A stretch of DNA of 60,316 bases from Brevibacillus porteri (GTDB lineage Bacteria; Bacillota; Bacilli; Brevibacillales; Brevibacillaceae). Positions 16,472 to 24,310 of the stretch are shown one piece after another. Numbering within the stretch: position 1 is the stretch's first letter; the number at the start of each line of letters is the position of its first letter. The position numbers and the translations under genes are program-made. The stretch covers positions 1 through 60,316 of the forward strand of contig NZ_PXZO01000060.1 of NCBI RefSeq assembly GCF_003013475.1, read 5' to 3'. Below the pieces are notes generated by a model. It had not been told where the DNA came from and ran no database searches. It saw only the letters and a program-made list of their open reading frames with translations.

Positions 16472-16711
16472 TTGAAAGTGTATACTGAGTACGCTCACGT
16501 TAGACCATCTACCACTTTACAGAGAGGGATGTTTATCCCAAGTGGACAATTCCTTGGCACTGTAGACTTTTCAGGCGTTTCGACAGGACCTAATCTTCAT
16601 GTTGGACGCTATGCTCGCGGTGATGCTGCCACTTGGTATAATAGGCCAATTTGTGATTGGTCTATAGAAGGGGTCCGTCCTATCCGTCGTTTGGGTCGTA
16701 TTCGTCCTTAG
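16472..16711 (+). CDS. Small M23-like protein with altered catalytic motif
   Basis: 79 residues from a TTG with AAAGGAG upstream. The middle (GTVDFSGVSTGPNLHVGRYARG) resembles the end of an M23 (LytM) peptidase domain, where the zinc site reads GPHLHxE. Here the first His is Asn (NLH), and the other zinc ligands of the domain are absent. So it is probably not an enzyme: either a decayed piece of a lytic enzyme or a short protein derived from one. A terminator lies at 16931. Confidence 0.55.
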   Translation: MKVYTEYAHVRPSTTLQRGMFIPSGQFLGTVDFSGVSTGPNLHVGRYARGDAATWYNRPICDWSIEGVRPIRRLGRIRP

Positions 16712-16930
16712 CGTCCTGGACTTGACTTGTGTTTCGTACAACTCAACTCACATGAGGGGCGGAATACTGTTAGATAAGGATTGTCAAAGCATCCTTCAAA
16801 ATGGTAATAATAGTAGGATTGAAAGGGAAATTATCTTGCCTTCCGCCGCACTCCTTGCCTCGTTTGGCTTAGTCATGGCAGGACTGCGGAACGTCTTTTT
16901 GTAAGGAAAACTGTGTGACATGTCGGATTT

Positions 16931-16955
16931 GCTCCCCTGTTGGGGAGCTTTTTAC
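16931..16955 (+). terminator. Rho-independent terminator
   Basis: GCTCCCC pairs with GGGGAGC around TGTT, followed by TTTTT. Between it and the M23-like gene lies an open frame with a hydrophobic end (LLASFGLVMAGL), without a good ribosome site. Confidence 0.85.
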
Positions 16956-17265
16956 TTGCTGCACTAGAAGCTATATACTTCATTGCTTGGATAATCGAAC
17001 AGATCATTACTTACTTTGGCTAGTTTTTCACCATGGGCTGGGAGTCAATCTTGTTGTTTCCCAGCCTATTCAAACGTAAAGCTTCGACAACAATCTTTTT
17101 GACTTCTCTCAATCTGCGATTCCAGAAATGACAGTTTCGTTTGTGCGCTCATCTTCGCTTTCCCTTATAGTTGGGCACGCATAGTATAATTTATTCGGTG
17201 AAGTAATTATCCGGATCTTCCACAATAGGGTTATTTTAATAGAAAGCGGTTGATACGATGATTTA

Positions 17266-17535
17266 TTGCTATCAATTAATCCGAAAGTAGCAAAGGATAA
17301 ACGAAAAGTCTTTCTAGCTTGTCTATACCTTTTAGTAGGTGATGCAGTCGGAATAGGAAAAGATAGAACCCACCTTGAGGAAGTCCGACTTTTTGTAGAG
17401 CAAGCATCATCCAATCGAAATTATTACATCCAACAATGGGTTTCTCGGTCATTTCAACTCATTCAAAACCCTGAGCTTTCCGATTACAAAAAATGGTGTG
17501 ATGGGATTGATATCTTTTCTTTCTGGGAAGATTAA
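17266..17535 (+). pseudogene. Fragment of an unrecognised gene, partly duplicated at 25.2 kb
   Basis: An open frame of 89 codons (KVAKDKRKVFLACLYLLVGD, then VRLFVEQASSNRNYYIQQW, ending DGIDIFSFWED) with no proper ribosome site for its TTG. It reads like the C-terminal part of a real protein. The segment VRLFVEQASSNRNYYI is repeated, almost unchanged at DNA level, at 25155-25209, where it stops at once. The family is not recognised. Confidence 0.4.
17386..17440 (+). repeat. 55-base direct repeat, copy 1
   Basis: Matches 25155-25209 with a few substitutions. In this copy the repeat is inside an open frame; in the other it runs into a stop. Confidence 0.8.
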
Positions 17536-17670
17536 GTTTTTCTTTATTCCCGAAATGTTGTGTTGAATAGTCTGTATAAGCCTGGACTATCGTGTAAAAT
17601 TAACTCAATCGTTCTTAACATTTTGTAACTTTTTTACTCCCCCCTCGTCTTATCACCGGGGGTGTTTGTT

Positions 17671-17793
17671 GTGAAGAAGATAATGATTATCTTATCGCTG
17701 ATTTTTGGACTACTACTGTTACTCGGGATAGGAATTTTAACCGTACTATTTTTCAAAGTTGAGAGCGTACTGATTATCGATAAGATTGGCTGA
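17671..17793 (+). CDS. Single-helix 40-residue peptide
   Basis: GTG start with GGGGGTG upstream. It has a basic N-terminus (MKKIMI), one long hydrophobic helix (LSLIFGLLLLLGIGILTVLF) and a short charged tail. The ribosome site is part of a CCCCC/GGGGG hairpin (17639-17662), so translation may be masked. The family is unknown. Confidence 0.42.
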   Translation: MKKIMIILSLIFGLLLLLGIGILTVLFFKVESVLIIDKIG

Positions 17794-17987
17794 TTTCATT
17801 CGCTACACATCGTGTTAGGTACCGAACTCGAAAATGTTCATCTTGACCGTTTCACGCTTGTTTCGTTCGTACACTATCAGAATGTAAGATGTTCCCATCT
17901 CGATCAAGACGTATTTTTGGCCTAACTTCTTGGATACAACCCCTGTCGTTCTTGAGCCCCTGAAAAAATCAAAATTGCCCACCAAAT

Positions 17988-18213
17988 AAAAACCCACTCG
18001 CACATACAGGCAAAGGGGTTTCGCCTATTAATAAGCAGTCATGTATTGCTCGCGCTCCCAATCTTGAACTCGTGTGCAGAACATGTTCTAGGCTTTCAAT
18101 CGGTTTTATACTCCCTAGAAATCGTATAAAATCAACAGTTTTAGCTACTGTTATTTCAAATGACTTCAAATCATTTCATCATTTTGTGGGTCCGTTTGTA
18201 GGTTACATGTAGA
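17988..18213 (-). repeat. att scar 1: glnA 3' end and terminator joined to element DNA
   Basis: Read on the minus strand, 18084-18028 encodes the end of glutamine synthetase (DWEREQYMTAY followed by stop), with some substitutions. The glnA terminator (AACCCACTCG ... AAGGGGTT, 17989-18020) follows. On the other side lies about 110 bases without glnA similarity, which is also present at 33605-33735. So the whole block of about 225 bases is repeated at 33508-33735. Sequence with TTTTGTGGGTCC near 18181 resembles the repeated integrase arm sites of the other copy. Confidence 0.75.
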
Positions 18214-18235
18214 AATGCCCAATATAATGCTGCTT

Positions 18236-18272
18236 AGAGCACCTTCAATTTTGAAGGGCTCTTGTTTTCTTT
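18236..18272 (+). terminator. Terminator hairpin
   Basis: AGAGCACCTTCAA pairs with TTGAAGGGCTCT, followed by TGTTTTCTTTTT. Confidence 0.75.
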
Positions 18273-18355
18273 TTAAAAGCTGAAACGGTACATGATTGCA
18301 CAAGGTAAACATTTCATTTACACCTCTGATTACTTGGACGGTTATTACTAGAACT

Positions 18356-18399
18356 ACCCGTCTCCTCAAAACAGGAACGGGTCATCTATTACTTGAATT
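18356..18399 (-). repeat. Second copy of the SRAP gene 3' end and terminator
   Basis: ACCCGTCTCC ... GGAACGGGT with the next 17 bases matches 19779-19823, which is the end and terminator of the split SRAP gene. This copy has no SRAP coding sequence upstream. Confidence 0.6.
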
Positions 18400-18477
18400 C
18401 TCTAAGACACTTCCTGATTACACCTTCAATTTGTAATTTATTCCTTTTAATGTTTTGCTCAATTTATGGAACTGTAT

Positions 18478-18964
18478 TATTATATTTGAAGCATTCGATG
18501 GTCAAGAATGGATCGTATTAGATACACAAACGAATCAGACAGACTGGGCAACAAATTTCAAAAGAGATTACACATTTAACAATGACAACTTCTATAGGCA
18601 ATACCGTATTAATATAACATCGAACAATGGATTTTCTTCATTTACAGTTATTGAAGAATTAGAAATGATGGAGAAAATAGGCACACCGACGAATCCCGAT
18701 CCTAATCCAGAACCTGAACCAGAGCCAACTGGAGATAACGCACTTCTTGTTATTAAAATGATCAGTGGTCTCGAGAAGGAATTTGAGCTAACCGCATCCG
18801 AAGTACAGGACTTCATCGACTGGTACAATGGCCGTGCAGATGGACGTGGCAAAGAAACATATATGTTCGATAAGGACTTTAACAAGGGGCCATTTACTTC
18901 TAGAAAAGATTATGTAGCATTCAGCAAGGTTCAATCGTTTGAAGTTATGGAATATACCAAATAA
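18478..18964 (+). pseudogene. 5'-truncated cell-surface protein (discoidin-like end, Pro-rich linker, C-terminal domain)
   Basis: The frame begins inside a discoidin/F5-8C-like domain (GQEWIVLDTQTNQTDW, YRQYRINITSNNGFSSF, ELEMM). It continues through an acidic Pro-rich linker (NPDPNPEPEPEPTG) and ends with about 70 residues (ALLVIKMISG, FIDWYNGRADGRGKETYMF, YVAFSKVQSFEVMEY), a tail that I know from large Brevibacillus and Paenibacillus surface proteins. There is no ribosome site or signal peptide. Only the last 160 codons of a larger gene remain. A terminator follows 9 bases after the stop. Confidence 0.7.
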
Positions 18965-18973
18965 CACGACGAG

Positions 18974-19016
18974 ACGAGGTACCTCCTATATTAACAGGCA
19001 GGTGCCTCGTATTTTT
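18974..19016 (+). terminator. Terminator of the surface-protein remnant
   Basis: ACGAGGTACCT pairs with AGGTGCCTCGT, followed by ATTTTTC. Further on, 19090-19210 reads as an orphan coding fragment (MELTDINVLVGKYRVSYEG...) that stops at 19208-19210. Confidence 0.85.
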
Positions 19017-19291
19017 CATAGATTCCGATTCTCTTCGATACGATCTGGGTCGTCATTCTTTGGACTTCCGACGCACTCCTCTTTCACTTTAGACCTAAAA
19101 ACATGGAACTTACTGATATCAATGTACTTGTGGGGAAATATCGCGTTTCATATGAGGGGATAACTCGGGTAACCATAACACTTCCCGCTCCTGATAATGG
19201 CTTACAATAGGTTATAGGCAATCATACCCCTTCGCCAAATTCTGGGCGGTGTTTTTATTTGAAAAAGAACTTATATTTGGAGGACAAAAGC

Positions 19292-19720
19292 ATGACACAG
19301 AGAAAAATACTGATGTTGATTGTGGTGCTGCTGATCGGCGCTGCCTATCTCTTTGGACTTGTGCCAATAGAGAACAAAACAGTCAGCAATGGGAATGTAG
19401 ACCATACGATAGTTTTTCCGTCTGATCGATACCCAGAGACAGCAAAGCATATCAAAGATGCGGTTGCTTCCGGGAAGTCAGCTGTATGCACAATTGACCG
19501 AGATGGAGCCAATAAAAATCGCGAAGAATCGCTCAAGGGTATTCCTACAAAAAAGGGGTATGATCGGGATGAATGGCCGATGGCAATGTGTGCAGAGGGT
19601 GGCACTGGGGCAGATATCAAATACATAAAGCCATCAGATAATCGCGGCGCTGGATCTTGGATATCCAACCAATTAGAGGATTTTCCAGACGGGACAAAGG
19701 TTGAAATCGTGGTCAAATAA
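19292..19720 (+). CDS. NucA/NucB-type deoxyribonuclease
   Basis: A protein of 142 residues. The N-terminal helix (ILMLIVVLLIGAAYLFGL) anchors or exports it. The NucA/NucB nuclease domain fills the rest: YPETAKHIKDAV, the DRDGANKNREESL stretch, and the catalytic block DEWPMAMCAEGGTGADIKYI followed by PSDNRGAGSW. All of the hallmark D-E and N-R-G residues are present. Such nucleases cut extracellular DNA during competence or sporulation. GGAGG lies 8 bases before the ATG at 19292; an upstream TTG at 19259 is less likely. Confidence 0.9.
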   Translation: MTQRKILMLIVVLLIGAAYLFGLVPIENKTVSNGNVDHTIVFPSDRYPETAKHIKDAVASGKSAVCTIDRDGANKNREESLKGIPTKKGYDRDEWPMAMCAEGGTGADIKYIKPSDNRGAGSWISNQLEDFPDGTKVEIVVK

Positions 19721-19777
19721 AGTCTCTGTTTCGTGTACCCGCAAAATCCGGATATGAATAAACATTTCGCAATAATG

Positions 19778-19806
19778 AACCCGTCTCCTTAACACAGGGA
19801 CGGGTT
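19778..19806 (-). terminator. Terminator of the SRAP gene, overlapping its stop codon
   Basis: AACCCGTC-cC pairs with GG-aGACGGGTT on the minus strand, followed by CATTATT. The SRAP stop (19789-19791) lies in the loop. Confidence 0.6.
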
Positions 19807-19986
19807 CGCTATTTCTTGAATACATTCTGGCAAATCGTTTTTCGGGCTACCAACCATTGTTGATACAGGGTATGCACGCATCATAAACGAGTCATATGGT
19901 ACTAGCAATGATTGGAGCAAGTCAGAATCAAACTTCTCACGATCTAACCATATTCCCTCGTCTTCCTGTCTCAGTATTACAGGCAT
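19789..19986 (-). pseudogene. SRAP peptidase gene, 3' half
   Basis: This encodes the C-terminal 65 residues of an SOS-response-associated peptidase (SRAP/YedK/HMCES family, which crosslinks to abasic sites in single-stranded DNA). It begins at MPVILRQEDEGIWLD and contains MRAYPVSTMVGSPKNDLPEC. The 5' half is at 24311-24673 on the same strand. The block between them carries a recombinase and ars genes. The conserved catalytic His just before RMPVIL is missing, and so are about 50 codons of the middle of the gene. Confidence 0.85.
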
Positions 19987-21560
19987 CCGGCCTTTTCAAA
20001 TATCTCCATCTCAAACATCCTCATCGTCTGTTAAGCAGGATATCTGAAAAAGATATAACAGAATTTGAAAATGCCATTGAGGATTTTAATCAACACGATG
20101 AAAAAGACCTTCTGTATCCTAATAACCTGTTTGAACAATCTATAAAGGAGTACAAATCAGCTTTATTTAGACTACGAGTTGTCTTATATCACCTCGGCCA
20201 AATTACCAGTGAACCCAAAAGGGTTTATAAATATACTAGGCAAACTCTTATTCCAAAACCATTTGAAGATCTATTAAATAGGTATATCTATGTACGAAGA
20301 ATTCAAGGAGCTCGCCCCGCAACACTTGGCAAAATTAGCTCTAATATCCGTTCACTTGTACATTGGCTCGTTAATACTTTCCCAGAAATAACCTCGTTCA
20401 GAATGGTGACTCGTGATCATATCCTTGCGTATGCCCAGATGTTGAATGATACCTTATCTCCTCAGACACATCGTCCTTATTCATTGGAATCAAAACTGAC
20501 TCGGCTTTCAACCATCTCTACCTTCTTTCAGGATATGGCATCTTGGGGATGGGAAGATGTCCCTTTGAGACCCTTGTTAGGCCCTCGGGATTTGCCGAAA
20601 CGTCCGATCCGAATACCCCGTTACATTCCCGAAGATGAATTAAATCGGCTTATGGACCAGATTCGATTGCTTCTCTGTCCGTATCAGCGTACTGCGCTAT
20701 TAATCGCTCGTTGGTCTGGAGCAAGACGTGGAGAGATAAGAAATCTGGAGCTAGATTGCCTTGATTCGTACCCCGATGGTACACCTAGACTCAGAATACC
20801 AGTTGGCAAAGGTCGAAGTGAGCGAATCATCCCTCTAAACGAAGAAGCTGCGGAAGCCATTCGTGATTTGCAAAGTCAAGTAGGTAGTGTACGAGGTTTT
20901 ACGGATAACCAAACCGGCAAAGTTGCTAAACGATTATTTGTAAGACGAGGTCTGCGCCTTTCGGCAGCATACCTTTTTGAGACGTCTCTTGGAATAGCTT
21001 GCAGGGGTGCTGGACTAACCGACGATGAAGGTAATCCAACTGTCAACGCGCATCGATTTAGGCATACAGTAGCTACTCAACTTGCAGAGCGAGGGGCTAA
21101 AATCCATACTATTATGCGGGTCCTTGGTCATACCAGTGTGGAAATGACAATGGTATATGCTCAAATTAGCGATCGGACAGTACTTGAAGATTATCAAAAG
21201 GTTCTTGGCCCTGGGGCTACCATTGCGGGGCCGCTTGCAACCGCATTACGTTCGGGGACAGTAAGAAATGAAGAAATTGACTGGATTAAGAAGAATTTTT
21301 TCAAAACAGAATTGGAGCTTGGGCACTGTTTACGCCTTCCACAAGAAGGCCCATGTGAATGTGATCTTTACTTATCATGTGCGAAATTCGTAACAACAAA
21401 AGATTATGCGCCACGTTTGCGTGATAGAAGAAAACGGGAGATCGAACTAATAGCTGAAGCGAAAGAAAATGGATGGGAACGAGAAGTTGAACGACACATG
21501 TGTACAGTACAGCGTATTGACAATTTGTTGCTCGAACTTGATGAACCTGTTGAAGATTAG
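19896..21560 (+). CDS. Tyrosine recombinase, Tn554 TnpB-like, N-terminally truncated
   Basis: The catalytic domain is intact: ARWSGARRGEIRNLEL (first Arg), HRFRHTVATQL (H-x-x-R) and LGHTSVEMTMVYAQ (His and the Tyr nucleophile). It is followed by the cysteine-containing tail typical of Tn554 TnpB (LRLPQEGPCECDLYLSCAKF, APRLRDRRKRE). The open frame starts at 19896, but the first 30 codons are antisense to the SRAP fragment, and no start codon or ribosome site follows the junction at about 19987. So the N-terminal arm-binding part is missing compared with the usual length of about 630-670. It is probably inactive or expressed poorly. Confidence 0.8.
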   Translation: MVLAMIGASQNQTSHDLTIFPRLPVSVLQASGLFKYLHLKHPHRLLSRISEKDITEFENAIEDFNQHDEKDLLYPNNLFEQSIKEYKSALFRLRVVLYHLGQITSEPKRVYKYTRQTLIPKPFEDLLNRYIYVRRIQGARPATLGKISSNIRSLVHWLVNTFPEITSFRMVTRDHILAYAQMLNDTLSPQTHRPYSLESKLTRLSTISTFFQDMASWGWEDVPLRPLLGPRDLPKRPIRIPRYIPEDELNRLMDQIRLLLCPYQRTALLIARWSGARRGEIRNLELDCLDSYPDGTPRLRIPVGKGRSERIIPLNEEAAEAIRDLQSQVGSVRGFTDNQTGKVAKRLFVRRGLRLSAAYLFETSLGIACRGAGLTDDEGNPTVNAHRFRHTVATQLAERGAKIHTIMRVLGHTSVEMTMVYAQISDRTVLEDYQKVLGPGATIAGPLATALRSGTVRNEEIDWIKKNFFKTELELGHCLRLPQEGPCECDLYLSCAKFVTTKDYAPRLRDRRKREIELIAEAKENGWEREVERHMCTVQRIDNLLLELDEPVED

Positions 21561-21661
21561 CTTTTTAGTCCACTATTATACAATATCGATGCATATCGCT
21601 GTTGAAAGAGCATACAGAGAGGCATAAACTAAGAATATCTTGTTGCAAGGAAGTGATTATC

Positions 21662-21796
21662 ATGGAAAATTCATATAATAACCCTACAGCTAATAACTCT
21701 GAGGACACTATGAAAGAAGCGATTGTTGTAGGTGAATCATACCACTTCTGGTTGGATGCAGAGGAAGATGTATATGATCAAAAGTACAGAAAATAA
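21662..21796 (+). CDS. Small acidic protein
   Basis: 44 residues (MENSYNNPTANNSEDTMKEA..., ending HFWLDAEEDVYDQKYRK). AAGGAAGTGA precedes the ATG. It lies just after the recombinase gene and before a shared terminator. Function unknown; it travels with the ars element. Confidence 0.55.
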   Translation: MENSYNNPTANNSEDTMKEAIVVGESYHFWLDAEEDVYDQKYRK

Positions 21797-21812
21797 GAGT
21801 CGGTGTGTAGAG

Positions 21813-21848
21813 AAAGTCCCCTTTCGTCAAAAAGGGGACTTTTTCTCG
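21813..21848. terminator. Bidirectional terminator
   Basis: AAAGTCCCCTTT pairs with AAAGGGGACTTT, followed by T-run on both strands. It separates the plus-strand genes from the ars operon. Confidence 0.9.
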
Positions 21849-21883
21849 GACATTAGATGGATACAGCTCGCTTGCGGAAAAAT

Positions 21884-22288
21884 TTACTCCCCTGTTTCCG
21901 CAAATTTCTTTATACGGGCACCGATCTCGTCACGAACTCGTTGAAACTCAGGCCATTCTTTTCCCGCAGGATCGTCAAATCCCCAATGGACACGGTTTAC
22001 ATGAGTAGGAGTGGTTGGACAAACGGAATCGGCATGGCTGCATAGTGTCACGATCAGATCAGCCTTGTTTAAAATATCAGAGTCGATGACATCTGATGTT
22101 TGATCGGAAATGTCTATGCCAACTTCTTTCATCGCTCGAACGGCATTTGGATTCACACCATGGGCTTCAATCCCAGCAGAAAAAACATTCCAGGCGTTAC
22201 CTAAGTATTTTTTTCCCCATGCTTCCGCCATTTGGCTTCGGCAAGAATTTCCTGTACATAAAAAGTAAATCGTTTTTTTGTTTTCCAT
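21884..22288 (-). CDS. arsC: Arsenate reductase (thioredoxin-coupled)
   Basis: A protein of 134 residues of the low-molecular-weight-phosphatase type of ArsC. It reduces arsenate to arsenite using thioredoxin. The P-loop is CTGNSCRSQMAE with nucleophile Cys11 (Cys16 beside it), and the redox pair Cys83 and Cys90 lies in TLCSHADSVCP. The start at 22288 has AAGGTG about 9 bases upstream; the frame is open up to 22312. It is the last gene of the operon, 20 bases after acr3. The product arsenite is exported by the Acr3 protein. Confidence 0.95.
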   Translation of the reverse strand: MENKKTIYFLCTGNSCRSQMAEAWGKKYLGNAWNVFSAGIEAHGVNPNAVRAMKEVGIDISDQTSDVIDSDILNKADLIVTLCSHADSVCPTTPTHVNRVHWGFDDPAGKEWPEFQRVRDEIGARIKKFAETGE

Positions 22289-22308
22289 GATGTACACACC
22301 TTTTAGCT

Positions 22309-23352
22309 TCAATTAGGAAATGTGCTACTAAAATATTTGCGCTTGAACCATAAAGCTACATTAACTAATGCAATCATCACAGGTACTTCCACAAGAGGGC
22401 CGATGACGGCTGCAAAGGCGGCACCTGAATGAATCCCAAACACTCCGACTGCCACAGCGATAGCTAATTCAAAGTTATTACTACCTGCTGTGAAAGCAAG
22501 CGTCGTAGTAACGGGATAATTTGCGCCAATCTTTTTCCCCATGTAGAAAGAGATAAAGAACATGAGGATGAAATAGATGAGAAGTGGAATGGCGATGCGA
22601 ACAACATCAAGTGGAACGCTTACGATGTTTTCTCCTTGTATTGAGAACATGACAATGATGGTAAAGAGTAAGGCAATCAGAGTCATGGGGCTAATTTTTG
22701 GGATGAACACTTTCTCATACCAATGTCTGCCTTTAACTTTTACAAAAGTAAAGCGCGTCAGCATCCCGGCAAGAAAAGGAATACCTAGATATATAAACAC
22801 CGATTTTGCCACTTCCGCCATCGTAATACTAATGACTGCACCCTGAATACCAAGCCATTCCGGGATTACGGTGACAAAGACATAAGCATATACTGAAAAG
22901 AAAAGCATCTGAAACAAAGAATTGAAAGCCACAAGTCCGGCAGCATATTCTGCATCACCTTTTGCGAGGTCATTCCACACAATCACCATGGCGATACAAC
23001 GTGCCAATCCAATCATGATTAGCCCCACCATATATTCTGGTTTATCTGGCAAGAAAATGATGGCTAATAAAAACATCAAAACCGGGCCTATAACCCAGTT
23101 CTGAATAAGGGATAGCAAAAGAACCTTAATGTCTTTAAATACACGCCCCATTTCTTCATATCGAACTTTAGCTAAAGGAGGGTACATCATCAGGATTAAA
23201 CCTATAGCAATCGGTATGGATGTTGTACCAATTTGTAAGCTATTTAATCCATTGGTGAAAGCAGGAAAGAAAGTTCCGATCATAGTCCCTACTGCCATAG
23301 CAAGGAAGATCCAAAGGGTCAAGAAGCGATCTAAAAATGATAGTTGTTTCAT
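22309..23352 (-). CDS. acr3: Arsenite efflux permease, ACR3 type
   Basis: A protein of 347 residues with about ten membrane helices. ACR3 hallmarks are present: GLARCIAMVIVWNDLAKGD with the conserved Cys, and AFTAGSNNFELAIAVAVGVF. It exports arsenite. GGGAGG precedes the ATG at 23352. It lies 18 bases after arsI and 20 bases before arsC. Such genes are often labelled arsB, but the sequence is of the ACR3 and not of the ArsB family. Confidence 0.95.
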   Translation of the reverse strand: MKQLSFLDRFLTLWIFLAMAVGTMIGTFFPAFTNGLNSLQIGTTSIPIAIGLILMMYPPLAKVRYEEMGRVFKDIKVLLLSLIQNWVIGPVLMFLLAIIFLPDKPEYMVGLIMIGLARCIAMVIVWNDLAKGDAEYAAGLVAFNSLFQMLFFSVYAYVFVTVIPEWLGIQGAVISITMAEVAKSVFIYLGIPFLAGMLTRFTFVKVKGRHWYEKVFIPKISPMTLIALLFTIIVMFSIQGENIVSVPLDVVRIAIPLLIYFILMFFISFYMGKKIGANYPVTTTLAFTAGSNNFELAIAVAVGVFGIHSGAAFAAVIGPLVEVPVMIALVNVALWFKRKYFSSTFPN

Positions 23353-23370
23353 TGAGCCTCCCACTTTGTC

Positions 23371-23808
23371 TTAGCAACAAGAATTGGTTGCTTCTGTTTT
23401 TGAATCTACGCAGCAGGATGTGGACTCGATTTTATGAACGTCACTGTCAGACTTTGTGTAGAAAAATTCCCACTCATTACCGTCTGGATCAGTAACCCAA
23501 AATTTATCCTGCACAGCATAACAACATGTCGTATCCATCTCGTCACGAGCGAAAAAGCCTTCTTTTTCTAGTCTTTCCTTATGAGTCAGGATTTCATTTG
23601 CACTTTCAACCTGGAATCCGAAGTGATTAACTTGATTTCCGCTTACAGCGTCCCGAACATTCAATGTAAAGTTTAATCCTGGGGTTTCAAGCAAGAACTT
23701 AGCATAATCAGGCTTTACCTTTACAGGGTTAACCCCAAAAACCTTTTGATAGAACTCAATAGATTTCTCCAGATTGGTAACGTTAACGCCAACATGTACA
23801 TACTTCAT
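23371..23808 (-). CDS. arsI: ArsI/CadI-type organoarsenical C-As lyase
   Basis: A protein of 145 residues with the glyoxalase/bleomycin-resistance (VOC) fold. ArsI is a non-heme iron dioxygenase that removes the organic group from trivalent organoarsenicals. The metal ligands are visible as His5, His62 and Glu114, and the vicinal thiol pair that binds arsenic is Cys95-Cys96. The C-terminal tail is also cysteine-rich (CCVDS, NSCC). It lies between arsR and acr3, with an ArsR operator in front. CadI annotations of this family are usually ArsI. Confidence 0.92.
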   Translation of the reverse strand: MKYVHVGVNVTNLEKSIEFYQKVFGVNPVKVKPDYAKFLLETPGLNFTLNVRDAVSGNQVNHFGFQVESANEILTHKERLEKEGFFARDEMDTTCCYAVQDKFWVTDPDGNEWEFFYTKSDSDVHKIESTSCCVDSKTEATNSCC

Positions 23809-23840
23809 TTAAGATTCCTCCTTTAATTTATAAACTATTA

Positions 23841-23856
23841 ATCAAAAAAAATTGAT
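23841..23856. promoter_or_regulatory. ArsR operator copy 1
   Basis: ATCAA-N6-TTGAT between arsR and arsI. The same motif recurs at 24205 and 24264, so ArsR can also act inside the operon. Confidence 0.78.
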
Positions 23857-23872
23857 ATAAGGTCTAAAAAAA

Positions 23873-24187
23873 TTAGCAGCAGCTGCCTTTGCCTGTTTTC
23901 CTGAAGATACAACAAAGCTCTTCCGATAAGAGGTGGTTCACTTCATCATCATTCAAATCGTAGTAACTCCAGGTACCTTTTGTCTCTTTGATAATTAGGT
24001 TGGCATCCAATAATATCTTGAGATGATACGATAATTTAGATTGAGGCATGTCAAAAACCTCTGTCAGGTCGCATACGCATGTTTTGCCTCTTTGACAAAG
24101 CTCATACATAATTTCAAGGCGCTTCTGATCGGAGAGAGCTTTGAATTTCTTCTCATATTGCTCCAATTTGTGCTTGATATCGTTCAT
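23873..24187 (-). CDS. arsR: Arsenical-responsive repressor ArsR
   Basis: A protein of 104 residues with the ArsR winged helix (FKALSDQKRLEIMYELCQRG, recognition helix MPQSKLSYHLKILL). Cys37-x-Cys39 (CVCDL) lies in the DNA-binding helix region, where As(III) binds in classical ArsR. Further cysteines (92, 93, 103, 104) may add to the site. It leads the operon. Operator copies lie on both sides of the gene. Confidence 0.93.
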   Translation of the reverse strand: MNDIKHKLEQYEKKFKALSDQKRLEIMYELCQRGKTCVCDLTEVFDMPQSKLSYHLKILLDANLIIKETKGTWSYYDLNDDEVNHLLSEELCCIFRKTGKGSCC

Positions 24188-24204
24188 CGATTACAACCTC
24201 ATTC

Positions 24205-24220
24205 ATCAATTTTTTTTGAT
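24205..24220. promoter_or_regulatory. ArsR operator copy 2
   Basis: ATCAA-TTTTTT-TTGAT, 17 bases upstream of the ArsR start. Confidence 0.82.
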
Positions 24221-24263
24221 GCATTTATTATATGCACGATCACCAAGAAGATGCAATAATTAA

Positions 24264-24279
24264 ATCAATTTTTTTCGAT
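24264..24279. promoter_or_regulatory. ArsR operator copy 3
   Basis: ATCAA-TTTTTT-TCGAT, one mismatch from the dyad, 59 bases upstream of copy 2 and close to the element border. Confidence 0.7.
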
Positions 24280-24310
24280 ATAACATCCTTTTCGATAGGT
24301 GATAGCTACA

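Noticed and set aside
17109..17414. Minus-strand frame of 101 codons
   Set aside because: It is the antisense of the coding fragment at 17266-17535, and the similar minus-strand frame at 25.0 kb arises from the 55-base repeat.
17969..18169. Minus-strand frame of 66 codons (ITVAKTVDFIRFLG...)
   Set aside because: It only reads through the att scar and the glnA tail in the wrong frame.
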